A stretch of DNA of 64,000 bases from Prevotella sp. HUN102 (GCF_000688375.1 NZ_JIAF01000004.1:1426001-1490000); one strand, 5' to 3'; positions 24,969 through 34,384 are shown, numbered from the stretch's first letter. Made by a program: numbers and translations. The notes: generated by a model not told the origin, from the sequence alone.

Positions 24969-26513
24969 ATGAATAAGAATTTCTGGAACTTATATAAAGA
25001 GGCAAAAGGAAAAGATGTTATAGAATTGTTTAATCCTGATGTAGAAGATACATATGAATCTGTTATTAATATCTGTGAATCTGCTAAGAAATGGAATGAT
25101 GATTTTGATTCAGTATTGACAACCAATATCTATGGTTGTATATTGATAAATTTATTAGAACGATACCCATTACCTAAAGAAAATTTTACTCGCAAGTCTT
25201 TTTTGAAATTTGTAGAAGATTTCGATTTAATAAATTTCGATGTTGATATTAATGGCGATACAGTATGGTATGAAAAAGAAATTTTATTGCCTAAAGATAA
25301 ATTTAGAAATAAAAACTCTATGGTTTGTCCTTTATCCCTCTTTTTGTATTTTCATTATGACTATTTTAAGCCTATCTTACTCCCACAACGTTTTGACTTA
25401 ATGCAGAAACGTTGTGATGTATTAGGTATAGATTTGCCTGAAATTCCTAGGACAAAAGATTATAAAGAATATTTGATGTTCTATTATGATTTATGTGGTT
25501 GTATGAATGAGTTTCAAAAGAAATACGAATTGACCGATGCTGAGTTTTGTGCGTGTTTGTATGACTTTGGAGGTATGGCGATAGGAGAAACTGTAAAAAT
25601 AGAAATGCCCAAACCGACGAATGTTTGGCTTACCGGAGCTTCTGGAAAAGCTGATTTTACGTATCTTGATAATTTAGGAAAGGACGAAGATAATCAAGGT
25701 CATATATGGGCTTGCAATGAAAGAACGAAACGAGGTGATATTATTATAATTTATTGTACTTCTCCAAGGAGTTACATTCATTCCATTTGGCGTGCAAATT
25801 CTGGTGGTATATTCAATCCTTTTGATAGTTATCAATGTCGTACAGCGGTATGTGATGGAATTAGGATTCCCGAAATAGGATTTAAAGACCTTAAAGCAGA
25901 TAAGTATTTTTCACAAGTTCCAATAGTAAGAGGGAACTTGCAAGGAATTAATGGAGTGGAATTGAGTGCTGATGATTATTCTCGACTGTTGGAAATGATA
26001 GAAGAACGAGGAGGAAATGTATCCATATTACCAAAACTCTTTGATGGTGCCGATGTGGATTTTGGTATTATTGAATTAGAGAAAGATGTAGAAGAAAAGA
26101 TTCTGATTCCAATTTTGAGAGAATTAGGATATGAAGATAAGGACTGGACTCGACAACTTAGTTTGAAAGCTGGGCGTCAAGAGAAAGCTATACCTGATTT
26201 TGTGTTCTTCCCACAAGGAAAAGAGCATTTTGAAAACGCTCCTTTTGTCATAGAAGCCAAACTCGATATGTCATCGGCAATAGAATTAAATCGTGCATTC
26301 CGTCAAGGTCTTTCGTATGCAAGGCTATTAAGAAGTAAATTAATGGGGCTTTGTGATAAAGAACGACTTGTTATATATCAAGTTGATGAGGTTGGTTCTA
26401 GTGATCAGACTAATCCGATATTTGAAAATCATTGGAAAGCAATATATTCCGATTCAGCAATTGGGACACGATTAAAACAATTGATTGGAGCTGAAGTTAT
26501 TAGGTCCTTGTAG
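24969..26513 (+). CDS. putative modification-dependent nuclease: EVE/PUA-like domain plus PD-(D/E)XK
   Basis: A 514-residue protein I do not recognise as a named family. Residues ~1-210 form a mixed helical region. Residues ~217-343 look like an EVE/PUA-type fold (VWLTGASGKADF; RTKRGDIIIIYCTSPRSYIH; PIVRGNLQGINGVELSADDYSRLLEMI). Residues ~372-470 have the PD-(D/E)XK order: VEEKIL, then IPDFVFFP (Asp410), then FVIEAKL (Glu429-Lys431), then QGLSYARLL. EVE-type domains read modified bases in type IV-like restriction enzymes, so a solitary defence nuclease is inferred. Codon use is much more AT-rich than its neighbours, suggesting transfer. ATG at 24969 is preferred over a TTG two codons upstream. 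Confidence 0.6.
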   Translation: MNKNFWNLYKEAKGKDVIELFNPDVEDTYESVINICESAKKWNDDFDSVLTTNIYGCILINLLERYPLPKENFTRKSFLKFVEDFDLINFDVDINGDTVWYEKEILLPKDKFRNKNSMVCPLSLFLYFHYDYFKPILLPQRFDLMQKRCDVLGIDLPEIPRTKDYKEYLMFYYDLCGCMNEFQKKYELTDAEFCACLYDFGGMAIGETVKIEMPKPTNVWLTGASGKADFTYLDNLGKDEDNQGHIWACNERTKRGDIIIIYCTSPRSYIHSIWRANSGGIFNPFDSYQCRTAVCDGIRIPEIGFKDLKADKYFSQVPIVRGNLQGINGVELSADDYSRLLEMIEERGGNVSILPKLFDGADVDFGIIELEKDVEEKILIPILRELGYEDKDWTRQLSLKAGRQEKAIPDFVFFPQGKEHFENAPFVIEAKLDMSSAIELNRAFRQGLSYARLLRSKLMGLCDKERLVIYQVDEVGSSDQTNPIFENHWKAIYSDSAIGTRLKQLIGAEVIRSL

Positions 26514-26660
26514 AGTTTTTGCATCTAATCATACAGTATTGGATAATTTGTCACATAATCCCAATATTTACATCTATGGTATTAATAATATGTTGAATGT
26601 ATCCTTTCCTATCATTAGATTTACATTCTAAATTCTGCAAAGTGTCAAATGGTATGTGTT

Positions 26661-26790
26661 TTGTAAGTGGTTGAAAATCAGGTAGTAGTGATGCTGTTTG
26701 CAAACGTGCGAAAAATGTGTTCCATTCTTCGCAAGAATGCACGGCAAGTGACCGAAGAATGGAGAACATTCTTCGGTCATTTGCAAATCC
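26661..26790 (-). repeat. dispersed intergenic repeat, copy D
   Basis: Reverse-oriented copy: the tail complement TTGTAAGTGGTTGAAAATCAG comes first (26661-26681), followed by AAACGTGCGAAAAATG, CATTCTTCGC, ACCGAAGAATGG and CATTCTTCGGTCATTTGCAAA. The tail faces the 3' end of the nuclease gene. Short frames through this repeat (for example 26667-26963) are not convincing genes. The rest of the gap to 27226 holds no other supported gene. Confidence 0.82.
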
Positions 26791-27162
26791 TCTCTTTGGC
26801 TGTCTGTAATGAAAGCAGTTTTGTTGAAACTATTTTGCGCTTTATTAAAGAAATAAACGAAGAGCATAAGGAAATAAGAAATATGCAGGCAGAATTAATT
26901 CAGCGAATATTTTTTGTTTACCTGTTGTTGGTGGCAGACCAATACAATGATATTCGTTTTTGAAAAATGGCATATCGCAGAAATGCAAAGTCTGTATTTG
27001 CTGCTTTGGTTTCAGTTTTGGCTCAATGCGAATTATGCAATCAGCATTTGATGAAAAGGCAAGTGCAGATGATACTGACAAATTCAACACCTGCTATCAG
27101 AATACAGTCTGTGAGAAATTCCCGGGTTTATTCAATATTTCATATTTACCTATTTTTAGGTA

Positions 27163-27193
27163 TTGTTGAGTTTCACGGATTTTATTACTTTTG
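27163..27193 (+). promoter_or_regulatory. promoter of the TonB receptor locus
   Basis: TTG boxes at 27163-27165 and 27166-27168, and TACTTTTG at 27186-27193, spaced 17-20 bases. The ATG at 27227 is 33 bases downstream. Confidence 0.6.
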
Positions 27194-27226
27194 CATATTA
27201 ATAATTAAGAATTATGTAAAACTGAT

Positions 27227-29692
27227 ATGAATATTTTTATTAGAAAACGCAGACAGACATCTGCATTCATTCATAAGGAAATCCGCCATCTTGATAAAAA
27301 AAGATGGTGGATTTTTGTTTTGAATAATTTTGAATTTCGTTCGTTTTTCAAAAGCGTGGCATTTCGTTGTGCGCTAAGCTTGTTTTTAAGCGTATTTGCA
27401 TATTCGGTCAATGCTCAAAAAGCAGTACTATACGGAACAATAACCGATGCTGCCACAGGAGAAGCCCTCATAGGGGCATCCGTAATAATCGACAATGGAG
27501 TTTTTGGAACTTCTACTGACCGGAATGGAAACTATACGCTGCAAATTCCGAACAGCCGGAAAGCACGTCTGTTGTTTAAATACATAGGATACAAAGACGA
27601 GCGACGAGAAATTGTGGTAAAGGACAGCACAAGATGTGATGTAAGCCTGAAAAGTACTGGCAAGCAGCTCGATGAAGTAACTGTAACTATGCGTAGCGAC
27701 ATAAGACGGCTGAAAGAGTCGGCTATGCCAATATCAGTTATCGGGCAGAGACAGCTGCAGGGAACAGCATCGAATATCAACGATGTTTTGGCCCGCACGG
27801 TAGGTGTAACTATCCGCAATACGGGAGGTATGGGCAGCTCTTCGCGTATCTCGGTCAGAGGTTTGGAAGGAAAACGGATGGGAATGTTTGTAGACGAGAC
27901 TCCATTGGGACAGATTGGCAACTTTGTGGCTCTCAACGATATACCGACCAACTTAATAGAACGCATAGAGGTCTACAAGGGTATTGTGCCTTATAAGTTC
28001 GGTGGCTCGGCTTTAGGTGGCGCAGTCAATGTAGTTACAAAAGAATATCCTCCATTGTATTTTGATGCTTCATACGAGATAGGCTCGTTCAACACCCATC
28101 AGTTTTCCTCTATACTGAAACGGACGGATGTGAAATCGGGGCTTCAATTCAGCGTGGGAGGATTCTATACTTATGCGGGCAACAACTACAAGATGCGGCT
28201 TGTGAATATTGATAACCGCGAAGTGGAACGCAACCACGATAGATTCAAGAAATTCATTGCCGGTGGTTCTGTAAAAGCTACCAAATGGTGGTTCGACGAA
28301 ATAAAGTTAGAGCTTATAGCAATGCGTACCCATCAGGAGATTCAAGGTATTGATATGGATATCAGGGAAGCGTATAACAAGTCGGAAAGTTTTGTCGCAG
28401 CTCTGAATTTTAAACGCGATAATTTCTTTTTGGATGGTTTGGATTTCGATTTGGATTTAGGCTATGTATTGGGAAAATATGGAATGCACGACACGGCGAT
28501 GCATCAATATGACTGGGACGGGAATGAGCTTCCGCCTGTATCGCCTTATGGAGGAGAACAAAACAAGTTTCCGTCGGACGGGCATAACAGGTCGAATGAT
28601 TTCATAGGAAAATTCAACTTAGGCTATACGATTGACAGGCATCATAGCATAAACTTCAATATATATGCCAACAATACGGCCTTAAAACCGAAAGATCTGC
28701 TTATGGACAAGGCTCTCGGATTTCGTGCAAACTTTCCAAGCAATATGAATAACGTTACTACAGGACTTTCCTACGATCTAAACCTGTTTGACGACCGTCT
28801 TCAGAACGCATTGACATTCAAGAACTTCATATTCTCTTCGCACTCAAGGAGCATTGATATTTTTTCGGTAAACGAACCTGAACCTGTAAAAGTATCGAAG
28901 AGTTTTTACGGATTCAGCAATGCCCTGCGCTATAAGCTGACTCCGGAAATTATGGTTAAGGCGGCTTTCAATTCGGAAGTACGCATTCCCACGAGTGAGG
29001 AGCTTATTGGCAACGGTTACTCCATACTCGCATCGCCGGCCTTGAAGCCCGAGCGCACCACGGGTTGCAACATTGGTGCTATGTTCCGGCAGCAAGGAAA
29101 CGATGGAGGGCTGATAGAGTTGGAAGTCAATGGATTCTACAACACTCTCAAGGATATGATACGGTTTACACCCGATGTGATTCCTACTATGGCGCGATAC
29201 CGAAACTTCGGAAGTGTACGCACGATGGGAATAGAACTGGAAGCAAAAGGCGATATTACACCTTTGTTATATGTGTATGCAAATGGTACATACCAAGACC
29301 TGCGCGACTCTCGGAAATACATTCCGGGAACAGAGGTTGTTAATCCCACAAAAGGAAAACGCATACCTAATGTGCCTTATCTGTTAGGAAATTTTGGTGT
29401 GGAGTTTCATAAAGAAAATCTTTTTGGAGGTCGTGGGCAAAACACACGTCTGCTCTTCGATGCGTCCTACATTCATCAATATTTCTATGATTTTGAAATG
29501 AGCAAATATCAAGAGCGCAAAATACCCACATCGTTCACTATGGATGCAGGGATAGAACATAGTTTGGAAAACAACCGTTGGACTCTCGCCTTGAAGGTTA
29601 AAAACCTGTCTAACCGTAATGTTGTTTCGGAACTTAACCGTCCGCTTCCCGGCCGTTCTTTGGCATTTAAAATAAGATATGTGCTAAAATAA
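27227..29692 (+). CDS. TonB-dependent outer-membrane receptor with carboxypeptidase-like N-domain
   Basis: An 821-residue receptor. After an unusually long N-terminal extension (about 40 residues before the signal-peptide core FRCALSLFLSVFAYSVNAQ) comes a carboxypeptidase-D regulatory-like domain (LYGTITDAATGEALIGASV), then the TonB plug (MPISVIGQRQLQGTASNINDVLART, RISVRGLEGKRMGMFVDETPL) and a 22-strand barrel. The length suits siderophore or vitamin receptors rather than SusC. No other in-frame ATG lies near the signal peptide, so either the extension is translated or a GTG/TTG start is used. A terminator-like hairpin at 27279-27321 lies inside the extension. A propeller-like lipoprotein and a TetR gene follow. 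Confidence 0.92.
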   Translation: MNIFIRKRRQTSAFIHKEIRHLDKKRWWIFVLNNFEFRSFFKSVAFRCALSLFLSVFAYSVNAQKAVLYGTITDAATGEALIGASVIIDNGVFGTSTDRNGNYTLQIPNSRKARLLFKYIGYKDERREIVVKDSTRCDVSLKSTGKQLDEVTVTMRSDIRRLKESAMPISVIGQRQLQGTASNINDVLARTVGVTIRNTGGMGSSSRISVRGLEGKRMGMFVDETPLGQIGNFVALNDIPTNLIERIEVYKGIVPYKFGGSALGGAVNVVTKEYPPLYFDASYEIGSFNTHQFSSILKRTDVKSGLQFSVGGFYTYAGNNYKMRLVNIDNREVERNHDRFKKFIAGGSVKATKWWFDEIKLELIAMRTHQEIQGIDMDIREAYNKSESFVAALNFKRDNFFLDGLDFDLDLGYVLGKYGMHDTAMHQYDWDGNELPPVSPYGGEQNKFPSDGHNRSNDFIGKFNLGYTIDRHHSINFNIYANNTALKPKDLLMDKALGFRANFPSNMNNVTTGLSYDLNLFDDRLQNALTFKNFIFSSHSRSIDIFSVNEPEPVKVSKSFYGFSNALRYKLTPEIMVKAAFNSEVRIPTSEELIGNGYSILASPALKPERTTGCNIGAMFRQQGNDGGLIELEVNGFYNTLKDMIRFTPDVIPTMARYRNFGSVRTMGIELEAKGDITPLLYVYANGTYQDLRDSRKYIPGTEVVNPTKGKRIPNVPYLLGNFGVEFHKENLFGGRGQNTRLLFDASYIHQYFYDFEMSKYQERKIPTSFTMDAGIEHSLENNRWTLALKVKNLSNRNVVSELNRPLPGRSLAFKIRYVLK
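27279..27321 (+). terminator. attenuator-like hairpin inside the 5' coding part of the TonB receptor gene
   Basis: AAATCCGCCATCTT (27279-27292) pairs with AAGATGGTGGATTT (27301-27314; one G-U pair) around an 8-base loop and runs directly into TTTTTGTTTT (27312-27321). This is the exact form of an intrinsic terminator, yet it lies 52 bases after the annotated ATG, so read-through must be controlled or tolerated. Confidence 0.7.
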
Positions 29693-29754
29693 ATCCCGAG
29701 ACAATCAGAATATAATAACAAACAATATATATTTATCATTAAAAAAATAATAGT

Positions 29755-30990
29755 ATGAAAATTAAAGCATTATTTTCAGCCATTGCACTGATGGCACTGA
29801 CAGTTTCTTGCAGTAACAATGACGACCCTACGCCAACTCCGATACCTGAAGGCGGAGCTTTCAAGGGGGTAATTTTTGCAACAGGCATAACAAACCCTGA
29901 GGGAAACAATGGCAGTATATATCTGCAGGCGTTATCCGATTTTGTTCCGGGTACTTACGATAATGAAAATACTTTGCCAACAGGATTTGGAGCAACTCCA
30001 ATAGCATTGCCCAATGGAAACATCTACTCTTTTCCAGACTATATGGGAAATTCAAAAGCAGAGATTGCCCGCTATAATTTGAGCAATGACGGAAAATGGA
30101 TTAAAAAAGGAGCATTGCCCATACCGGCAGGTGCAAATGCCTGCAACGTTGTGGAACTGAATCACGAAAAAGCCTATGTAAGTTTGCAGGGATTAGGACT
30201 CGTCAGAGTGTTTAACCCGACAACGATGACCAAAATCAAGGATATAGACCTGAACAGTTTGCAGCAGAAGGATGCAAAAGTATCACCGGCCGCAATGATA
30301 ATACGGGATGGAAAACTTTATGTAGGGCTCAATCAAATGAATGCACAATGGATGCCTACGCAAAACAGCATAGAGCTTGCTATGATAGATGTTCAAACCG
30401 ATGAGTTGAAAAAACATATTGTAAACAAGACGCACGGACTTAGCTTTGCAACACGTCCGATAGATGCTAATTCAATATTTATGGATGAGAATAAAGACAT
30501 CTACATAAATTGTATAGGAGCATTTGGGTTCATACCTGATTTTCCGGGTGGTATTGTACGCATAAAGAATGGCAGAGATGAAATTGATCCTGACTATGTC
30601 ATTCGTTTAAATCAGACGGAAGTAAAAGGACTGTCTACCAAATATGCCGAATTCATAGCTTCGATGTATTATGCCGGTAACGGAAAACTTTATATTTACG
30701 GAAATTCATACGGACTTGATGCTCAAGGGATGGCAAACCCATATTTGAGTCTTACCCATTTCCCGGGCGTGATTGACCTCAAAGAGAAAACTATAACTAA
30801 GATTGCGAATATGGAAATATCCAATCCACAAGGCATAGCTATTGCCAAATACAAGAATCTCATTGTGTTTGGAAGTGCAAACAAAAAGGCAACAGGTTTC
30901 TATACATATAATCCGGAGAATAAAGAAGTTAAAGGGCCTGTCATCAATGTGCAGGGCAATCCGGGTTTCTTTTACAGCTATGCCAAATAA
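29755..30990 (+). CDS. surface lipoprotein, propeller-like, partner of the TonB receptor
   Basis: A 411-residue lipoprotein (signal ALMALTVSCSNND, Cys at about residue 20; the NDDPTPTP stretch after the Cys resembles a surface-export signal). The mature part has repeated four-strand units such as IALPNGNIYSFPDY, KAYVSLQGLGLVRVFN, DGKLYVGLNQMN, KDIYINCIGAFGF and GKLYIYGNSYG, consistent with a beta-propeller. It lies 62 bases after the TonB receptor. Such pairs, for example XusA-XusB of Bacteroides thetaiotaomicron, capture ferric siderophores; this ligand is inference. Other metallophores or cobamides are possible. Confidence 0.75.
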   Translation: MKIKALFSAIALMALTVSCSNNDDPTPTPIPEGGAFKGVIFATGITNPEGNNGSIYLQALSDFVPGTYDNENTLPTGFGATPIALPNGNIYSFPDYMGNSKAEIARYNLSNDGKWIKKGALPIPAGANACNVVELNHEKAYVSLQGLGLVRVFNPTTMTKIKDIDLNSLQQKDAKVSPAAMIIRDGKLYVGLNQMNAQWMPTQNSIELAMIDVQTDELKKHIVNKTHGLSFATRPIDANSIFMDENKDIYINCIGAFGFIPDFPGGIVRIKNGRDEIDPDYVIRLNQTEVKGLSTKYAEFIASMYYAGNGKLYIYGNSYGLDAQGMANPYLSLTHFPGVIDLKEKTITKIANMEISNPQGIAIAKYKNLIVFGSANKKATGFYTYNPENKEVKGPVINVQGNPGFFYSYAK

Positions 30991-31048
30991 ACAAAGGATG
31001 GTATAAAAGTATACGTTTGGTTTTGAACGTTTGATCACAATTAAGATA

Positions 31049-31104
31049 CGAGGAATGTCAGTCTCAACCAGTTGTTGGAATGGGAATGAATTTAGCATTC
31101 CTCG
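31049..31104. promoter_or_regulatory. inverted repeat before the TetR gene (operator or terminator)
   Basis: CGAGGAATG (31049-31057) and CATTCCTCG (31096-31104) are exact inverse copies, extending to 13 bases with one mismatch, 38 bases apart. It lies 34 bases before the TetR start codon. There is no T-run, so an operator pair is as likely as a terminator. Confidence 0.45.
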
Positions 31105-31137
31105 CATCTGAATTTATTGTATAATCTTATTCAGACA

Positions 31138-31755
31138 ATGCAAACACGGAAAAAAGATATTCGGACACTTATACTTGCCGTAGCACGTGAGGAGTTTTTG
31201 AGGAATGGAGTAAAAAACACATCAATGAAAACTATCTCACTGAAATCCGGAGTGGCAGTAGGCAATATCTACAATTATTTTGAAAATAAGAGCGACCTGT
31301 TAAAAGCAGTTCTTTCCCCATTGATTAAAGCGTTTGAAGAATATAGAGAAAAGAACAGAAGCATTTCTTATTTTACAATCGATGTCTTTAAATATGATAG
31401 TTTTTTAGAAATGATGTACGATCAGATGGCATCCGTCATCACACCTTATCGGGATGAAATGAGATTGCTGCTTTTTGAGACTGCCGGTACTTCGCTTGAG
31501 AAATTCTTTCAGACACGTCAAGACGATATGCTTCAGGACGGTATTAGGTACTTGCAGATAATGAAGGAAAAATACCCCTATGTAGATATTGATATATCGC
31601 CGCATTTCCTTCATATTCTTTGCACCTTATGGTACGATGTTGTGAAGGAAATTGTGCTCCATCAAGATATGAGTCAAGAGGAAATAGATTTAATAATAAA
31701 GGACTATGTAAAATTTACTACTGGAGGGTGGAAATATCTTTTAAATATTCCATAA
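31138..31755 (+). CDS. TetR/AcrR-family transcriptional regulator
   Basis: A 205-residue regulator. The N-terminal helix-turn-helix (FLRNGVKNTSMKTISLKSGV, then AVGNIYNYFENKSDLLKAV) is typical of TetR. The C-terminal ligand domain is all-helical and unassigned. ATG at 31138 is chosen over a TTG seven codons upstream. Its position directly after the receptor and lipoprotein genes, with an inverted repeat in front, suggests it controls that uptake locus and itself. Confidence 0.9.
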   Translation: MQTRKKDIRTLILAVAREEFLRNGVKNTSMKTISLKSGVAVGNIYNYFENKSDLLKAVLSPLIKAFEEYREKNRSISYFTIDVFKYDSFLEMMYDQMASVITPYRDEMRLLLFETAGTSLEKFFQTRQDDMLQDGIRYLQIMKEKYPYVDIDISPHFLHILCTLWYDVVKEIVLHQDMSQEEIDLIIKDYVKFTTGGWKYLLNIP

Positions 31756-31871
31756 ACATAAGGATTCTGCTTGTGATACAATTCATCAAGCAAGAATAGT
31801 ATTTACACTATTCAGTAATACCGTCAATGGGATATTGGGAAAATCCTCTTCTGATTTTTAATTCCAAATTA

Positions 31872-32678
31872 TCACTTGAACAAGTTTTCGATGGTGGAGC
31901 CCACAAAGTCTTCTGCTAAATCCGTCAATGGATTGAGAATTTTGTCGTTAATCAGTTCGTTGGTCTTTCTTTTAATCTCTTCTTCCAGTCTTATTTCGGC
32001 TTTCTCGTAATATTTTGTAGCAGCCTTTTTTAGGTTTTCCTTGTCTGTGGTAAAGATGTGCCCCAATAAGCCCACGGAGACGATACGGTCTCTGCCGTCG
32101 AGATTCACTTTCCCTACGGAGCAGACAAAGTAATTATCCACGGTGATAAGGTTGTCGGCGGCGAAGTTCACTATCTGTTTTGTGAATGAATTGCTGAGAG
32201 CATTCAGTGCTGAGGAGAGCAAGTCGCTGCCTGACTTTTCGCCTGCTTCGCTTACAGACTCGTTGATGGTGGCGGTGATTACGTCGGATAACTCATTTTT
32301 GTGGTCTTGTGGTTTCGGACAAGTGAAGATAAGCACCCCGACGCAGACAAGCAGCGTGAGGAATGAATAGAAAAGGCAGCCTCCACGTTTCTTCTGGGCA
32401 GCCGAAGTTGGCTTTTCTTCATTTTCGGAAACAGGGTTTGCCTGCACGATGGGGATTTCCTCGGCTGCGTTTCCCGTTGCTTGTGCTTCCCAGACACCTT
32501 GCTTGCCTGACGATAGATTGGCAATTGCCTGTCGCAAATCCTCTATCTTGCTTGCTTCAACCCATTCAAGCCCATTCGCGGGCATTACAACCGAATGCTC
32601 GTTCAGCCCTCTCTCCATCAGTTCTTTTATGCTGTATGGGCCTCGTTTCTCGTTATTTGTTCTGATGTAATATTCCAT
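31872..32678 (-). CDS. GYF_2-domain membrane protein, function unknown
   Basis: A 268-residue protein from ATG 32678, with GAGAGGAAAG as ribosome binding site; the upstream in-frame extension is not protein-like. It begins with a GYF_2 (DUF4339) domain (YYIRTNNEKRGPYSIKELM ... EWVEASKI). A linker follows, then one membrane helix (about residues 100-120, LFYSFLTLLVCVGVLIFTC) and an extracytoplasmic domain with FVCSVGKVNLDGRDRIVSVG and a long charged C-terminal helix. The role is not known. Confidence 0.8.
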   Translation of the reverse strand: MEYYIRTNNEKRGPYSIKELMERGLNEHSVVMPANGLEWVEASKIEDLRQAIANLSSGKQGVWEAQATGNAAEEIPIVQANPVSENEEKPTSAAQKKRGGCLFYSFLTLLVCVGVLIFTCPKPQDHKNELSDVITATINESVSEAGEKSGSDLLSSALNALSNSFTKQIVNFAADNLITVDNYFVCSVGKVNLDGRDRIVSVGLLGHIFTTDKENLKKAATKYYEKAEIRLEEEIKRKTNELINDKILNPLTDLAEDFVGSTIENLFK

Positions 32679-32877
32679 TTGCTTTCCTCTCTCTTTGTTG
32701 TTTATGATTGAACCGATAGTGAATCTCTCTGATTTACTGCGAGTTTTTTCGTTTATACAGAGTGCGAATTTAAATAATATTTCCGGAGAAAACAAAGATT
32801 TTTTGCTTTTTTAGCCACTTATATATAATAAGGTAAAGAAGAAAAGATATAATTTTTTTTAAATACTTTCTTTTTCA

Positions 32878-32909
32878 TTTGCTTTTATATACCATATTTA
32901 TTATCTTTG
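32878..32909 (+). promoter_or_regulatory. promoter of ffh
   Basis: TTTG at 32878-32881, 20 bases, TATCTTTG at 32902-32909; start codon at 32942. A near-ideal match to the Bacteroidota consensus. It also argues against the in-frame start at 32879. Confidence 0.85.
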
Positions 32910-32941
32910 CATATATTTCGATTAAAAGACACTATAAGATA

Positions 32942-34339
32942 ATGTTTGAAAATTTAAGCGATCGTCTTGACCGTTCCTTTAAGATTCTGAAGGGCGAAGG
33001 CAAGATAACAGAAATAAATGTAGCCGAAACGCTGAAAGACGTGCGTAGAGCATTGTTGGATGCCGATGTAAACTATAAAGTTGCAAAATCATTTACCGAT
33101 ACCGTAAAGCAGAAAGCTTTGGGTATGAACGTGCTCACGGCTGTGAAGCCCGGTCAGTTGATGGTAAAGATTGTTCACGATGAATTGGCAGAGCTGATGG
33201 GTGGAGAGGCAGTGGGCCTGAAGCTCGAAAGCAAGCCGGCAATCATATTAATGAGTGGTTTGCAGGGTTCGGGTAAGACTACATTCTCTGGAAAACTTGC
33301 CAACTTGCTGAAGACAAAGGAACACAAGAATCCGTTGCTCGTGGCTTGCGACGTTTATCGTCCTGCTGCTATCCAGCAGTTGCACGTTGTAGGCGAACAG
33401 GTAGGCGTTTCTGTTTACAGCGAGCCTGAAAGCAAGAGCGTGAATCAGATTGCTGAAAACGCTATCAGAGAAGCAAAGGCGAAAGGAAATGATGTCGTAA
33501 TCATCGATACCGCTGGTCGTTTGGCCGTGGATGCAGAGATGATGGACGAAATCGAAAGCCTGAAGAATCACGTGAATCCTGATGAAATTCTGTTCGTTGT
33601 AGACTCAATGACAGGTCAGGATGCAGTGAATACTGCAAAAGAGTTCAATGACCGTTTGGATTTCGATGGTGTCGTATTGACAAAGTTGGACGGCGATACC
33701 CGTGGTGGTGCCGCGCTTTCAATACGCACGGTCGTTACGAAACCTATCAAGTTCATCGGTACCGGCGAGAAGATGGAGGCACTCGACGTGTTTCATCCTG
33801 CCCGTATGGCAGACCGTATCTTGGGTATGGGCGACGTGGTTTCGCTGGTGGAGCGTGCTCAGCAGCAGTTCGACGAGGAGGAAGCAAAGAAACTTCAGAA
33901 GAAGATTCAGAAGAACAAGTTCGACTTCAACGACTTCTACAATCAGATTCAGCAGATTAAGAAGATGGGTAATCTGAAAGATCTCGCTTCTATGATTCCC
34001 GGCGTGGGCAAGGCTATTCGCGACGTGGATATCGACGACAATGCTTTCAAGGGTATTGAGGCGATTATCCTGAGTATGACTCCGAAGGAGCGCACAAATC
34101 CTGAAATCCTGAACAATGTCCGCAAGCAGCGTATTGCAAAGGGTTCGGGTACGAATATTCAAGAGGTAAACCGTCTTGTCAAGCAGTTCGACCAGACTCG
34201 CAAGATGATGAAGATGGTAACTGGCTCCAAGATGGCAGGTATGATGGGACGAATGAAGAATATGCCTAATATGAAGGAATTGGGCGATATGTCTAATATG
34301 CCTGATCTGCCGAATATGCCAAAGATGCCTAAACTTTAG
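32942..34339 (+). CDS. ffh: signal recognition particle protein, SRP54
   Basis: A 465-residue GTPase that binds 4.5S RNA and signal sequences of nascent membrane proteins. N domain (FENLSDRLDRSFKILKGEG), G domain with GLQGSGKTT (P-loop), DVYRPAAIQQL, DTAGR and TKLDGD, then the methionine-rich M domain (MKMVTGSKMAGMMGRMKNMPN) ending in MP-repeat residues. The start is ATG 32942 (MFENL); upstream codons overlap the promoter. folD follows 45 bases later, so it is probably the first gene of a long unit. Confidence 0.98.
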   Translation: MFENLSDRLDRSFKILKGEGKITEINVAETLKDVRRALLDADVNYKVAKSFTDTVKQKALGMNVLTAVKPGQLMVKIVHDELAELMGGEAVGLKLESKPAIILMSGLQGSGKTTFSGKLANLLKTKEHKNPLLVACDVYRPAAIQQLHVVGEQVGVSVYSEPESKSVNQIAENAIREAKAKGNDVVIIDTAGRLAVDAEMMDEIESLKNHVNPDEILFVVDSMTGQDAVNTAKEFNDRLDFDGVVLTKLDGDTRGGAALSIRTVVTKPIKFIGTGEKMEALDVFHPARMADRILGMGDVVSLVERAQQQFDEEEAKKLQKKIQKNKFDFNDFYNQIQQIKKMGNLKDLASMIPGVGKAIRDVDIDDNAFKGIEAIILSMTPKERTNPEILNNVRKQRIAKGSGTNIQEVNRLVKQFDQTRKMMKMVTGSKMAGMMGRMKNMPNMKELGDMSNMPDLPNMPKMPKL

Positions 34340-34384
34340 AATTAAAAAAAATATAATATAAACCTATAATAACTAATAATCAGA

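Noticed and set aside
26667..26963. 98-codon plus-strand frame
   Set aside because: Much of it is dispersed repeat copy D, whose modules are open in several frames; not evidence of a gene.
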